A stretch of DNA of 64,000 nt from Martinezella tropici (GTDB lineage: Bacteria; Pseudomonadota; Alphaproteobacteria; Rhizobiales; Rhizobiaceae). Location of the stretch: contig NZ_QMKK01000035.1 of assembly GCF_003287875.1 (NCBI RefSeq), positions 240,726 through 304,725 on the forward strand, given 5' to 3'. Position numbers and translations under genes: made by a program. Below, piece after piece: positions 44,163-52,553 of the stretch (position 1 is its first letter; every line of letters begins with the position of its first letter). Under the pieces are notes generated by a model. That model did not search any database, was not told where the DNA came from, and saw only the letters and a list, made by a program, of their open reading frames with translations.

Positions 44163-45512
44163 TTGAAGAGATTTCTTCTGGTTCTTCTTTTGATTGTCGT
44201 GCTTGTGGCCGGCGGCGTCGCGTGGTTCGTAACCCGCAAGCCGGCATCTCCCTTCGATAGCGTCGCCGCGGTGCAGACACCTTCACAGGAGCTGCTCCAA
44301 CATGGCGAGTATGTCGCGCGCCTGGGGGACTGCGTTGCCTGTCACAGCACACCGAAGAGCGCACCCTTTGCCGGCGGCCTGGAAATGGGAACGCCGCTCG
44401 GCGCGATCTTTGCGACCAACATAACGCCGGACAAGGAAACCGGCATAGGCGACTATACGCTGGCCGATTTCGACCGCGCCGTCCGCCAGGGCATTGCACG
44501 CGACGGACATCGCCTCTATCCGGCAATGCCCTACCCCTCCTATGTGAAAATGAGCGACGACGATATCCGCGCGCTCTACGCCTATTTCATGAACAGGGTC
44601 GAGCCCGTTCGCCAGGCGAACAAACCTTCCGAAATCCAATGGCCGATGAACATGCGTTGGCCGCTTGCGCTCTGGAATGCGGTCTTTACCGAAAGCGGAG
44701 CCTATCAGCCTAAAGCCGCCGGTGACGATCGGTGGAATCGAGGCGCCTATCTCGTCCAGGGACCGGGCCATTGCGGCAGCTGTCACACGCCGCGCGCGAT
44801 CACCATGGCGGAAAAAGCGCTCGATGAAAGCAGCCCGCTCTATCTTTCCGGCGCCCTTCTCGACGGATGGTATGCCCCGAGCCTGCGCGGCGATCCGAAT
44901 ACAGGCCTCGGCCGATGGACCGAAGAGGACATATACGCCTTTCTCAAGACCGGCCGAAACGGCCATGCCGTCGTCTTCGGCTCCATGGCCGATGCCTTCA
45001 ACAATTCGACCCAGTTCATGACCGATGACGATCTCAGATCCATCAGCCATTATCTGAAGTCCTTGCCAGGCGACCCGGCACGCGACGGTACCCCCTGGCA
45101 ATATGACGAAGCTACGGCCAAGGACGTCGCCCTGCCTGCCCGTCAGCAAGTGCCCGGTGCCCAGACATTCGTCGCGAAATGCAGCTTCTGCCATGGCATC
45201 GATGGTCGCGGAAAGGAACAATGGATCCCGCCGCTGGCCGGCTCCGCCGCATCGCTCGCAAAGGAAAACGCCTCTCAGATCAACGTGACGCTGAACGGCT
45301 CCAGCCGCGTCGTGGCGAACGGCATTCCGGACGCCTATCGCATGCCGCCATTCAGGCAGCAGCTTTCGGACCAGCAGATCGCCGATGTCCTGACCTTCGT
45401 TCGGTCCTCCTGGGGAAACCGCGGCGGGGCGGTCGCGCCTGTTGACGTGAAATCCCTGCGCGAGCATACCGATCCGGCAAGCAGCAGCCCCATCATATTG
45501 CAGATGCGGTAG
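44163..45512 (+). CDS. Triheme membrane-anchored cytochrome c
   Basis: A 449-residue protein starting at TTG 44163 (GAGG about nine bases upstream). One N-terminal membrane anchor (about residues 3-23) is followed by three c-type haem sites: CVACH (57-61), CGSCH and CSFCH. This matches the cytochrome subunits of IorAB- and NicAB-type dehydrogenases and alcohol dehydrogenase subunit II. It should pass electrons from IorAB to the respiratory chain in the periplasm. It follows iorB by 126 bp. Confidence 0.87.
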   Translation: MKRFLLVLLLIVVLVAGGVAWFVTRKPASPFDSVAAVQTPSQELLQHGEYVARLGDCVACHSTPKSAPFAGGLEMGTPLGAIFATNITPDKETGIGDYTLADFDRAVRQGIARDGHRLYPAMPYPSYVKMSDDDIRALYAYFMNRVEPVRQANKPSEIQWPMNMRWPLALWNAVFTESGAYQPKAAGDDRWNRGAYLVQGPGHCGSCHTPRAITMAEKALDESSPLYLSGALLDGWYAPSLRGDPNTGLGRWTEEDIYAFLKTGRNGHAVVFGSMADAFNNSTQFMTDDDLRSISHYLKSLPGDPARDGTPWQYDEATAKDVALPARQQVPGAQTFVAKCSFCHGIDGRGKEQWIPPLAGSAASLAKENASQINVTLNGSSRVVANGIPDAYRMPPFRQQLSDQQIADVLTFVRSSWGNRGGAVAPVDVKSLREHTDPASSSPIILQMR

Positions 45513-45567
45513 CTCGGGCTGCATGCCAGCCGGCTGCGATCAACTCAACCCCTTGCGGAGGCCCGTC

Positions 45568-46161
45568 ATGGGTGAAGCATTTCCGGCCACATCGATGCCC
45601 GACCGCGACTGGTGGTCGGCGCTTTGGCCCGATCCGCAAGGCATGCTCCGAGCGCTCGGTATCACGCCGGGCATGACGGTTCTCGATCTGTGTTGCGGCG
45701 ATGGATACTTTACGGCGCCGCTGGCGAAACTCGTCGAAGGAAAGGTCTATGCGCTCGATCTGGATGAAAGCATGATCGAGATGGCGAGAGCGGAAACCGC
45801 GCGACAAAGGGTATCCGTGCAAAAATGGATTCACGCCGACGCGCTTGATGTGGCAGGACATCTTCCCGAAAAGATCGATTATGTTCTGATGGCAAACACG
45901 TTCCATGGCGTTCCCGATCAGCTTGCCCTCGTTCGTGCCGTCCGTTCCGTGCTTGCTGCAGAGGGATTGTTCGGCATCGTCAACTGGAAGGCGCAGCCGC
46001 GCGAGGAAACCACGGTACTTGGACAGCCGCGCGGGCCGAAGAGCGAGATGCGCATGCCGCCTGCAACGCTCGCTGCCATCGTCGAAGCCGGTGACTTCAT
46101 AGCGCAAGCTACGGTCGAGCTGCCGCCCTATCACTATGGCGTCGTTTTTCGCGCTCTGTAG
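45568..46161 (+). CDS. Class I SAM-dependent methyltransferase
   Basis: A 197-residue methyltransferase from ATG 45568, chosen because GGAGG lies six bases upstream; a longer frame begins at 45523. Motif I is VLDLCCGDGYFTAPLA, motif II ALDLDESMIEMA, and motif IV DYVLMANTFHGV. It resembles small ubiE-like or arsenite-type methyltransferases but lacks an identifying motif. It lies 55 bp after the cytochrome gene and may be part of the same transcript. Substrate unknown. Confidence 0.75.
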   Translation: MGEAFPATSMPDRDWWSALWPDPQGMLRALGITPGMTVLDLCCGDGYFTAPLAKLVEGKVYALDLDESMIEMARAETARQRVSVQKWIHADALDVAGHLPEKIDYVLMANTFHGVPDQLALVRAVRSVLAAEGLFGIVNWKAQPREETTVLGQPRGPKSEMRMPPATLAAIVEAGDFIAQATVELPPYHYGVVFRAL

Positions 46162-46212
46162 CTGCTTCTCGATCTTTACTCTTGACGAACGGTTCCACGC
46201 GGCAATGGCTGA

Positions 46213-46231
46213 TCCCCACCGGAGGTGGGGA
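46213..46231. terminator. Bidirectional hairpin between convergent genes
   Basis: TCCCCACC (46213-46220), loop GGA, GGTGGGGA (46224-46231): a perfect 8-bp stem between the methyltransferase and MFS stop codons. No clear T-tract. Confidence 0.55.
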
Positions 46232-46242
46232 CCAGATGCGGC

Positions 46243-47430
46243 TTAGTTAAACGCGGCGGCCCGCGCCCTGCGAAGCGAGAATGCGATCAATAGGCCGCCG
46301 GCCGCGCTGACGGTCCCTGCCAAGAAGACGCTGCCATAACCGGCTTTGTCGGCCAGCATGCCAGCCAGCGGCCCGGTCAGCCCATAGGCAAGATCCTGGA
46401 AGGCCGAGAAACCACCAAGTGCAGTGCCGCGCAGATGCGGGTCCACCAGCCGGACGACCTCCCGACCCATGGCCGGGAAGATCATCGAGCATCCGAGCCC
46501 CGTCAGAAATGCACCAACCAGCGCAAGAATGGGATCGTTTGCATTCCAGATCAGGAATTGGCCGATCGCTTCGATGGAAAGCGACATGGCTGCAACAGGC
46601 AAACCGCCGAGACGATCCGGCAGATGACCGAAGAGCAGGCGCACCAGCACGAAGCCACCACCAAAGGCGGTCAGGCCCAGTCCGGCATAGTTCCAGCCGC
46701 GATCGTGGAAATACAGCGTGAAAAAGGCGCCGATCGCCGCAAAGCCTATACCCTGCAGGCACACGATGGATCCATGCAGCCATATAAGATTGATGACGCT
46801 CCAGAGCGGTGGCCGCTTCGCCCCGGGATGTGGCGCAACGCCGGGAATATGGGAGATCGCCAGCAGTCCCAGGAAGGGAAGAGCGGCACTGATCCCCATT
46901 GCGCCGGCAAAGCCGAACCGATCGAGCAGTACCAGCCCGATGGGACCGCCGACAGCAAGAGCGCCGTAGATCGCGGCCCCGACCAGGGCGAGGACCCTGC
47001 CCGAACGCGCAGGCCCGACGAAACCGATGCCCCAGGCGATCACGCCGACGGCGACAAGGCTTTCACCCAGGCCAAGAAGCAGGCGGCCGGCAAGAAGAAG
47101 CAGAAATGACGGTATCGTCGCAGCAACGATCAGGCCGGCGGCCAGTGATATCAGAGCGCCGGCCATGTAGAATGCCAGCCCTCGAACGACTGCAACTTTG
47201 GCGCCCCGATGGTCGGAAAGACTACCGGCGTAGCCGCGTGTCAGAATGGTCGCAAGAAAGGCAATGCCGACGCCGAGCCCGGCCCAGACATTGCCGAGCT
47301 TCAACTGCTCGGTCACGTAGATCGGCACGATCGGAAATGTCATGCCGACGCAAAGATAGGAGATAAAGAGAATGACGCTCAGCAGCAGAAGGCGACCGCG
47401 CGCCGGATCATGTGTCGATTGAAAAGCCAT
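46243..47430 (-). CDS. MFS transporter (arabinose-efflux/EmrD-like)
   Basis: A 395-residue major facilitator with 12 predicted helices. ATG 47430 is preferred (GGAGA upstream) over an in-frame start at 47487. Motif A reads GYAGSLSDHRGAKVAV and its second-half copy LFGHLPDRLGGLPV; GRLLLGLGESLVAVGVIAWG marks helix 4. The shape fits drug or sugar efflux carriers. It is downstream of a TetR regulator gene transcribed in the same direction, which suggests regulated efflux. Confidence 0.78.
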   Translation of the reverse strand: MAFQSTHDPARGRLLLLSVILFISYLCVGMTFPIVPIYVTEQLKLGNVWAGLGVGIAFLATILTRGYAGSLSDHRGAKVAVVRGLAFYMAGALISLAAGLIVAATIPSFLLLLAGRLLLGLGESLVAVGVIAWGIGFVGPARSGRVLALVGAAIYGALAVGGPIGLVLLDRFGFAGAMGISAALPFLGLLAISHIPGVAPHPGAKRPPLWSVINLIWLHGSIVCLQGIGFAAIGAFFTLYFHDRGWNYAGLGLTAFGGGFVLVRLLFGHLPDRLGGLPVAAMSLSIEAIGQFLIWNANDPILALVGAFLTGLGCSMIFPAMGREVVRLVDPHLRGTALGGFSAFQDLAYGLTGPLAGMLADKAGYGSVFLAGTVSAAGGLLIAFSLRRARAAAFN

Positions 47431-47471
47431 GATGGTCTCCAGGCTTTCCTCGATCGGCGAAGGCACAACAA

Positions 47472-47519
47472 AACGCACTCCGACCATCGAGGATCGTTGA
47501 GTGCGTTGCTTGACGTCAA
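47472..47519. promoter_or_regulatory. Candidate operators upstream of MFS gene
   Basis: Two dyads lie just before the MFS start: AACGCACT (47472-47479) with AGTGCGTT (47500-47507), and the 10-bp palindrome TTGACGTCAA (47510-47519). Either could be a TetR-type operator. They are unlike the motif found near the tetR and O-methyltransferase promoters. Confidence 0.4.
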
Positions 47520-47622
47520 ACGCTTACGGCCAGCGGAACCGGCTGGTTTTTCCAATAGGCGCTTGTCGAAAGGGTGTCAACACAGCGTTGTGCCTGAGCG
47601 CGCAACCATGCTGCACCGCCTC

Positions 47623-48255
47623 TCATCGACGCTTGAGGCTTTCGATATAGGCGCAGAACATGTCCGCCATGGCATCACCATAGGCCTCGATCTCCTGCGC
47701 TGTTTGCTGGCTCTCCGAAAGCTGTTTTCCCGTCGCACTGAGCGTCGTCGCGATCAAGTCCGCCGCCAGGATGCGGACCGCATCATCAACCTGTGGCAAG
47801 GCTTCGCGCATGAACTGCTGCAGGATACGGTCTCCGGATGACCTCGCCTCATGCGCTTCCGGTGCGTCGCGATAAAGCGGCGCTGCGTCGTTAAGCGCGA
47901 CACGCATGGCGGCCTCCTCGCATTCGGAGCGGATGAATGCATGGACGAGAGCGCGCAATCGGTCCAGCGGCGGCGTCGCGGCGTCTTCCAGGATGCGGCG
48001 CAGTAGGTCCGACGTCTGCCGCCATTCGTCACTCTGCAGACGGAAGAGGATCGCCGCCTTATTGGGGAAATATTGATACAAGGATCCGACGCTGACGCCG
48101 GCCTTTTCGGCAACGCGTGCCGTGGTGAAACGCTGGGCGCCCTCCTTTGCCAAAACCTGAGCCGCGGCACTCAGGATTGCGGAAACGAGTTCGGTCGAGC
48201 GAACCTGCTTCGGCTGCTTTCGCGAGGAAATCCGGGCTCTTGGACGATCCGTCAT
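47623..48255 (-). CDS. TetR-family transcriptional regulator
   Basis: A 210-residue TetR repressor with an N-terminal HTH (residues about 22-68: ILSAAAQVLAKEGAQRFTTA, VAEKAGVSVGSLYQYFPNKA) and a divergent ligand-binding C-terminus. ATG 48255 is chosen since the HTH then starts at the usual depth; a longer frame reads into the divergent cyclase gene. It shares a 58-bp promoter region with the cyclase gene, which contains a 16-mer repeated before the O-methyltransferase. It may control the MFS carrier downstream as well. Confidence 0.85.
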   Translation of the reverse strand: MTDRPRARISSRKQPKQVRSTELVSAILSAAAQVLAKEGAQRFTTARVAEKAGVSVGSLYQYFPNKAAILFRLQSDEWRQTSDLLRRILEDAATPPLDRLRALVHAFIRSECEEAAMRVALNDAAPLYRDAPEAHEARSSGDRILQQFMREALPQVDDAVRILAADLIATTLSATGKQLSESQQTAQEIEAYGDAMADMFCAYIESLKRR

Positions 48256-48289
48256 ATCGATGCCTGCCAATGCGAATAGGAAAGCTGAC

Positions 48290-48305
48290 GAATTAATCGT
48301 ATTTT
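48290..48305. promoter_or_regulatory. Shared 16-mer between tetR and cyclase genes
   Basis: GAATTAATCGTATTTT is 15/16 identical to GAATTATTCGTATTTT at 49659-49674 upstream of the O-methyltransferase. It lies between the divergent tetR and cyclase starts. A likely binding site for the adjacent TetR protein. Confidence 0.55.
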
Positions 48306-48312
48306 GCGTCCC

Positions 48313-49533
48313 ATGCAAACCGAAGAACATGGCGATGAAAGCAACGGACCGGTAACGAGGTCGATCGAGGCCGAAACCCTGGCAAAGACGTTCTCGCGCG
48401 TGAGCCGAGAGCTGGTGGAAGCAGCACTCGCCGGCGCAAGCGACTCGGAGCTCGTCATTCTCCTCGGCCGCACGCTGAATGGCGTGGGTCTCGATATTTC
48501 GACGATCGAGGTCGCCTGTGATGCCGTCGATCCGGAGAGAGCACAGCATTTCATTCGCTGGCGGCGAGACGGCGAAGGCACCGAAGACGATATCCTTGCC
48601 GGCAAGATCTTCGCTGCCATGCTGGAGGAGGATGCAACGGTTCTCCGTCTTAATGCCAGCAGCGGCCGCCTCGCATCCATTCCGCACGGCGGAACAACTG
48701 ACGCCATAGCCTTTGCCAATTATCTTGCCCCAGATATCACGCTCGGTTTCTTCGACGACGTGATGAGCCTGCTCATCACCGACCGCCCCGGCGGATTTTC
48801 AATGTCGGAGATAGAGCTGCTGCACCTCGTGACGCCGGTTTTCGCACTTGCTATCGGAGCCCGATTGAATGCCGCTGCCGCGCGCGTCCTGTTGCAGACC
48901 TATCTCGGGCGCAATGCTGCAACCGCCTTGCTCGACGGCCGCGTGGGTCTTGGCGAGGTCGAGCAAATTCGGGCGATCGTGATCTATTGCGACCTGTTCC
49001 AGTTCACCTCGCTGACCGAGCGACTGGATCCCCGGTCTCTCATCGATCATCTCAATCTGTTCTTCGAGACGATGACCCGGCCTGTGTCCGGCGCCGGCGG
49101 TCAGGTGTCCGGCCATGTCGGCGACGCCGTCGTCATGTTCTTCCCCATTCCGGACGCCGGAAGCGAACAGCCGCTCTGTGCCGCCGCGGTAAAAGCCGCG
49201 CTGGAAGGGCTGCGGGCACTGGAGCTCGTCAATGCCATGCCGTCGAGAAAGACGGCGCCGCCATTACGGGCGCGGATCGGCATCGATATCGGCGAAGTCG
49301 TCCACGGCAACATCGGTTCGGCGGGCAGATTTTCGTTTGCGATCATCGGGACGCCAGTAAACCGTTCGGCCCGATTGCAGGCGCTGGCCAAGGAGCTGGA
49401 CGCAGTCATGCTGATGACAGCTGATATCGCCGAGGCAGCCGGCGTCCAATGCAGGTCTTTCGGCAGCCACGCGCTGAGGGGCTTCGACCATCCGGTCAAT
49501 ATCGTCGGCTTCGATGTCTCCGATGCCTCCTGA
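48313..49533 (+). CDS. Class III adenylate/guanylate cyclase
   Basis: A 406-residue cyclase. The C-terminal class III domain (about 215-400) keeps both metal-binding aspartates: Asp227 in IYCDLFQFTSL and Asp271 in GHVGDAVVMFF; the transition-state region GIDIGEVVHGNIG and FAIIGTPVNRSARL is also present, so it looks active. The N-terminal 200 residues are an unassigned sensory region. Start ATG 48313; a TTG at 48304 is an alternative. No strong ribosome site is seen, and a putative operator lies 8 bp upstream. Substrate preference (ATP or GTP) cannot be set by eye. Confidence 0.85.
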   Translation: MQTEEHGDESNGPVTRSIEAETLAKTFSRVSRELVEAALAGASDSELVILLGRTLNGVGLDISTIEVACDAVDPERAQHFIRWRRDGEGTEDDILAGKIFAAMLEEDATVLRLNASSGRLASIPHGGTTDAIAFANYLAPDITLGFFDDVMSLLITDRPGGFSMSEIELLHLVTPVFALAIGARLNAAAARVLLQTYLGRNAATALLDGRVGLGEVEQIRAIVIYCDLFQFTSLTERLDPRSLIDHLNLFFETMTRPVSGAGGQVSGHVGDAVVMFFPIPDAGSEQPLCAAAVKAALEGLRALELVNAMPSRKTAPPLRARIGIDIGEVVHGNIGSAGRFSFAIIGTPVNRSARLQALAKELDAVMLMTADIAEAAGVQCRSFGSHALRGFDHPVNIVGFDVSDAS

Positions 49534-49647
49534 AATGCGAATGGCTGCGCCGGAGAAATTGCGCTCGCATGGTCAGGGGTGTCTATTTTTCGATGTATTT
49601 TCAAATGGATACGATCACTCCACACGTAGCATCGGTCAACGCGATTA

Positions 49648-49675
49648 GAAAATGCGATGAATTATTCGTATTTTC
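49648..49675. promoter_or_regulatory. 28-bp near-palindrome upstream of O-methyltransferase
   Basis: GAAAATGCGA (49648-49657) and TCGTATTTTC (49666-49675) are inverted arms with one mismatch around an 8-bp AT-rich centre. The right half contains the 16-mer shared with the tetR-cyclase promoter region. It lies 37 bp before the gene start, well placed for repression. Confidence 0.6.
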
Positions 49676-49712
49676 GCCGCAAGCAGAAACCTCAGCTCTG
49701 AACGGAGAGAAC

Positions 49713-50390
49713 ATGACCACACTGACGAATCCCCCGCTCGCTCCATTGCTCAATCGCCTGTTCGAGGAAGCGGAGGCTGCGTCGCCGGCAACAACGCCAT
49801 CGGTTGCCGCTTACTGGAGCGGCCTCTCCAGCGAGGAGCGCGCGCGTCTGGTGCGCAGCAAGACCGACTATCTCGATTTCTACGCTCGGCTGAAGGACAT
49901 TCCGCTCGCCATCTCGCGGGAGGCAGGTAGCTTGCTCTATATGCTGGCGCGCAGCACCGGTGCCCGGACCATCGTGGAATTTGGGACCTCCTTCGGCATC
50001 TCCACCCTCCATCTTGCCGCCGCGCTGCGGGACAATGGCGGTGGGCGCCTCATTACCACCGAATTCGAGCCCTCCAAGGTGGCGCGGGCACGGGAAAATC
50101 TGGCAGGCGCCGGCCTAATCGATCTCGTGGAGATCCGGGAAGGCGATGCCCTGCAGACGTTGAGTTCCGGCCTACCGGATACTATCGACCTGCTGCTCCT
50201 CGATGGCGCCAAGGCGCTCTATCCCGACATTCTGAAGCTGGTGGAGAGCCATTTCAGGCCGGGAGCCCTCGTGCTTGCCGACAATGCAGACTTCTGCCCC
50301 GATTATCTGACCTGGGTGCGCTCGCCGACAAGCGGATACATGTCCGTAGCTTTCGGCGAGGATATTGAACTGTCCATGTGGCTCGGCTGA
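49713..50390 (+). CDS. O-methyltransferase (catechol-OMT-like fold)
   Basis: A 225-residue SAM-dependent O-methyltransferase of the OMT_3/COMT-like family. Motif I is IVEFGTSFGISTLHLA, an acidic ribose-binding residue lies in ITTEFEPSKV, and LLLLDGAKALYPDILKLVE contains the metal-site Asp region. GGAGAG precedes ATG 49713; an in-frame upstream extension overlaps the operator. Possible substrates are catechols or other phenolics. The upstream palindrome links it to the TetR gene. Confidence 0.8.
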   Translation: MTTLTNPPLAPLLNRLFEEAEAASPATTPSVAAYWSGLSSEERARLVRSKTDYLDFYARLKDIPLAISREAGSLLYMLARSTGARTIVEFGTSFGISTLHLAAALRDNGGGRLITTEFEPSKVARARENLAGAGLIDLVEIREGDALQTLSSGLPDTIDLLLLDGAKALYPDILKLVESHFRPGALVLADNADFCPDYLTWVRSPTSGYMSVAFGEDIELSMWLG

Positions 50391-50899
50391 CGCCGTGCAC
50401 AGTGCAAGCGCGCCCCTAGCGCGCCTGCAACATCCACGCCCGCTTCACCGCCGCATACGGAGACGGCTTTCACACCCGTATGTTGCGTTTGCACTGCGGC
50501 CGTCATGCCGCCGTATGAATGACCTTGAACTGCGAACGCCTGTAGAAAACCAGCATTTCCCGCTCGAAACTTTCCACGGCGAGCACGACCCATGGCTCGA
50601 AGTGGCCGTTGCGAGCGCCCGCCCTTCTTCGGCGATCCATGTCGAGCATTCCACGTAATGCCCAATCTACCAAGACCATCCCATCACTCTCACCCTGTCG
50701 GCCCCATGAACCATCCGGCGCTCGACCTTCGTCGCATCCGCCGGCATGCCAACAGTAAATAAGTAAACCCTGATCGATGGAAAGGTGAACAAACGTTGTA
50801 TTAAGGTCTGTAACATGCGTTCTGTCAGTATCACCTATTCCGGCGACAATAATGCTGGCCCGCCCTGCCCAACGGCGAAAGAGAAACGCAAAAGACGGC
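50391..50899. other. 509-bp intergenic region
   Basis: Between the O-methyltransferase and PAP2 genes. It contains one possible small ORF (50503-50679, minus) and an imperfect GCGCGCC-CCTA-GCGCGCC repeat near 50408-50426. The part from 50700 to 50880 shows nothing coding. Confidence 0.4.
50503..50679 (-). CDS. Possible 58-residue hypothetical protein
   Basis: A short ORF starting MVLVDWALRGMLDMDRRRR, with an amphipathic C-terminal half (FEPWVVLAVESFEREMLVFY) and ending KVIHTAA. The third-base GC pattern and residue mix look protein-like, but there is only a weak ribosome site. It may be the remnant of a longer gene. No family recognised. Confidence 0.3.
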   Translation of the reverse strand: MVLVDWALRGMLDMDRRRRAGARNGHFEPWVVLAVESFEREMLVFYRRSQFKVIHTAA

Positions 50900-51661
50900 T
50901 TACCGGAACATGAAGCGCGTTACGAAGCGATCGATCGCCCGCGAGTTCGCTTCCACCCAGCGCCAGATCAGCGCCATGCCCAACATGGTCAGAAGCCAGC
51001 CGAGCATCACATCCGACAGGAAATGAGCACCGAAAATGACGCGGTTGAACGCCACGAACAACAGGCACGGCGTCAGAAGCAGCGCGGCAATCCACCTGCC
51101 TCCGGCGGGCACGAAAACCAGCAGCGAAAGCCCGGCGGCAGCCGCCGCAGCCTCCCCGGAAGGGAAAGAGCAATTGCGAGAACAGGCGGCCGAGAACTGC
51201 CATACCGGGGTGAAATCCGCAATGCCGCCGAACTCGATGAGATCGCGCGGACGCACGCGTCCGATTGCGACTTTCAACGTCTGCACGATCAGGAGCGGCC
51301 CGGCGGCAAAACTCAAAAGCACGAACAAGGGCTTGTGCGGAGGGCAGAAACGAAGCCGCCTCGGCAGGAAGACATGGAGAATGACAATCACCGCCATGGT
51401 GCAGAGAAGGTAAGATTGGCTTTGGCGGCTGATGTCCCGTACCGCCTTCAGGAAGGGATTCTCCGCAAGCCAGAACACCTGCCCATGAGCGAACAGGCGT
51501 GCAACGGCAAGATCGAGTTTGGGAAAGACTACGAAGACAAAACTGGTCCAGACGATCATCATGCCGATGACCGCAAGCTCTCCATCCGTGGTCGCGCCGG
51601 TCTCCGATCTGCCCGAACGCCCGGACGCGGAATTCCAAGAATACAATGCAAATTTCCACAT
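50900..51661 (-). CDS. PAP2-family membrane phosphatase with altered PSGH motif
   Basis: A 253-residue membrane phosphatase of the PAP2 superfamily, about six membrane segments. ATG 51661 has GGGAG seven bases upstream. Motif 1 KX6RP is Lys130-Arg137-Pro138; motif 3 has Arg207, His213 and Asp217. Motif 2 reads CSFPSGEAA, with Glu170 where the catalytic acid His of PSGH is usual. Either activity is changed or this is a subfamily feature of lipid A or lipid phosphate phosphatases. It is divergent from an OmpR-type two-component operon, suggesting control by that system and an envelope role. Confidence 0.8.
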   Translation of the reverse strand: MWKFALYSWNSASGRSGRSETGATTDGELAVIGMMIVWTSFVFVVFPKLDLAVARLFAHGQVFWLAENPFLKAVRDISRQSQSYLLCTMAVIVILHVFLPRRLRFCPPHKPLFVLLSFAAGPLLIVQTLKVAIGRVRPRDLIEFGGIADFTPVWQFSAACSRNCSFPSGEAAAAAAGLSLLVFVPAGGRWIAALLLTPCLLFVAFNRVIFGAHFLSDVMLGWLLTMLGMALIWRWVEANSRAIDRFVTRFMFR

Positions 51662-51860
51662 GCCATATCTCCCGAGGCGGAACGGCGGCAATCTGAATCG
51701 CGATTGTCAAGAATTGACCAAGATCGCATCAAGGCTGTGTTCAGAATCGATCGCCAGACGTCCGGAAGACCGTTTGGAAATTGCGGAAGCGGGTTTCGTC
51801 CGCGATAGTACGAGTCGGGCGGCGAAGCCGCTAAGGAAAACGAAAAAATAGGGCGCTAGG

Positions 51861-52553
51861 GTGGACAACAGTCTCGTTCTCATCGTGGAGGATGAACCGG
51901 CTATCGCACAGATATTGGAGGGCTATCTGACGCGGGACGGCTTTCGTACGGTCCGCGCCGGCGACGGCGAAACCGCGCTTCAGCATCACGCGCTTCTAAA
52001 GCCCGACATCGTGCTCCTGGATGTACGGCTACCGAAACTGGATGGTTTCGGGGTGCTTGGTCGCTTGCGCCAGGCCGGCTCGACGCCCGTCATCATGGTG
52101 ACGGCCGTTGCCGACGACATAGACCGCCTGAGCGGACTGCGCCTCGGAGCCGACGACTATGTCGTCAAACCCTTCAACCCGCAGGAAGTCGTTGCTCGCG
52201 TCAGGGCGGTTCTGCGACGGACGCAGGGTGACCGGGCGGAAACCATTCGGCGTTTCGGTGCCATCGAGGTCGATTTCGGCAGCTATTCCGTCTTTGTCCT
52301 CAAGGACGGGCACCGCATTCCATTGCTCCTGACGCTCAGCGAATTTAGGATTCTCGCCTACATGATCCGCCACCCCACGCAGGCGTTCGCGCGCGCGGAC
52401 ATTCTCGATGCCTGTCTGCCCGAAAGCGAGGCCTTGGTCCGCACCGTCGACACGCATATTTCCAACCTTCGGCGCAAGCTGGAAGACATGGGACAGAACG
52501 GCTTTTTTCCTGCGGTGCGCGGCATCGGCTATCGTTTTTCGGATCCGAGATGA
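51861..52553 (+). CDS. OmpR-family response regulator
   Basis: A 230-residue response regulator from GTG 51861. Receiver domain residues 1-120 with phospho-acceptor Asp54 (VLLDVRLPK), acidic pair Glu10-Asp11 and Lys in VVKPFN; C-terminal winged HTH (about 130-228) with HRIPLLLTLSEFRILAYM and VDTHISNLRRKLE. It resembles BaeR-type regulators. Its stop overlaps the kinase ATG by 4 bp. It is divergent from the PAP2 gene. Confidence 0.9.
   Translation: MDNSLVLIVEDEPAIAQILEGYLTRDGFRTVRAGDGETALQHHALLKPDIVLLDVRLPKLDGFGVLGRLRQAGSTPVIMVTAVADDIDRLSGLRLGADDYVVKPFNPQEVVARVRAVLRRTQGDRAETIRRFGAIEVDFGSYSVFVLKDGHRIPLLLTLSEFRILAYMIRHPTQAFARADILDACLPESEALVRTVDTHISNLRRKLEDMGQNGFFPAVRGIGYRFSDPR

Noticed and set aside
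50303..50665. Minus-strand frame containing GHSYGGMTA, like an alpha/beta hydrolase nucleophile elbow
   Set aside because: The flanking residues show no hydrolase fold, the frame overlaps the O-methyltransferase end, and the motif is likely chance.
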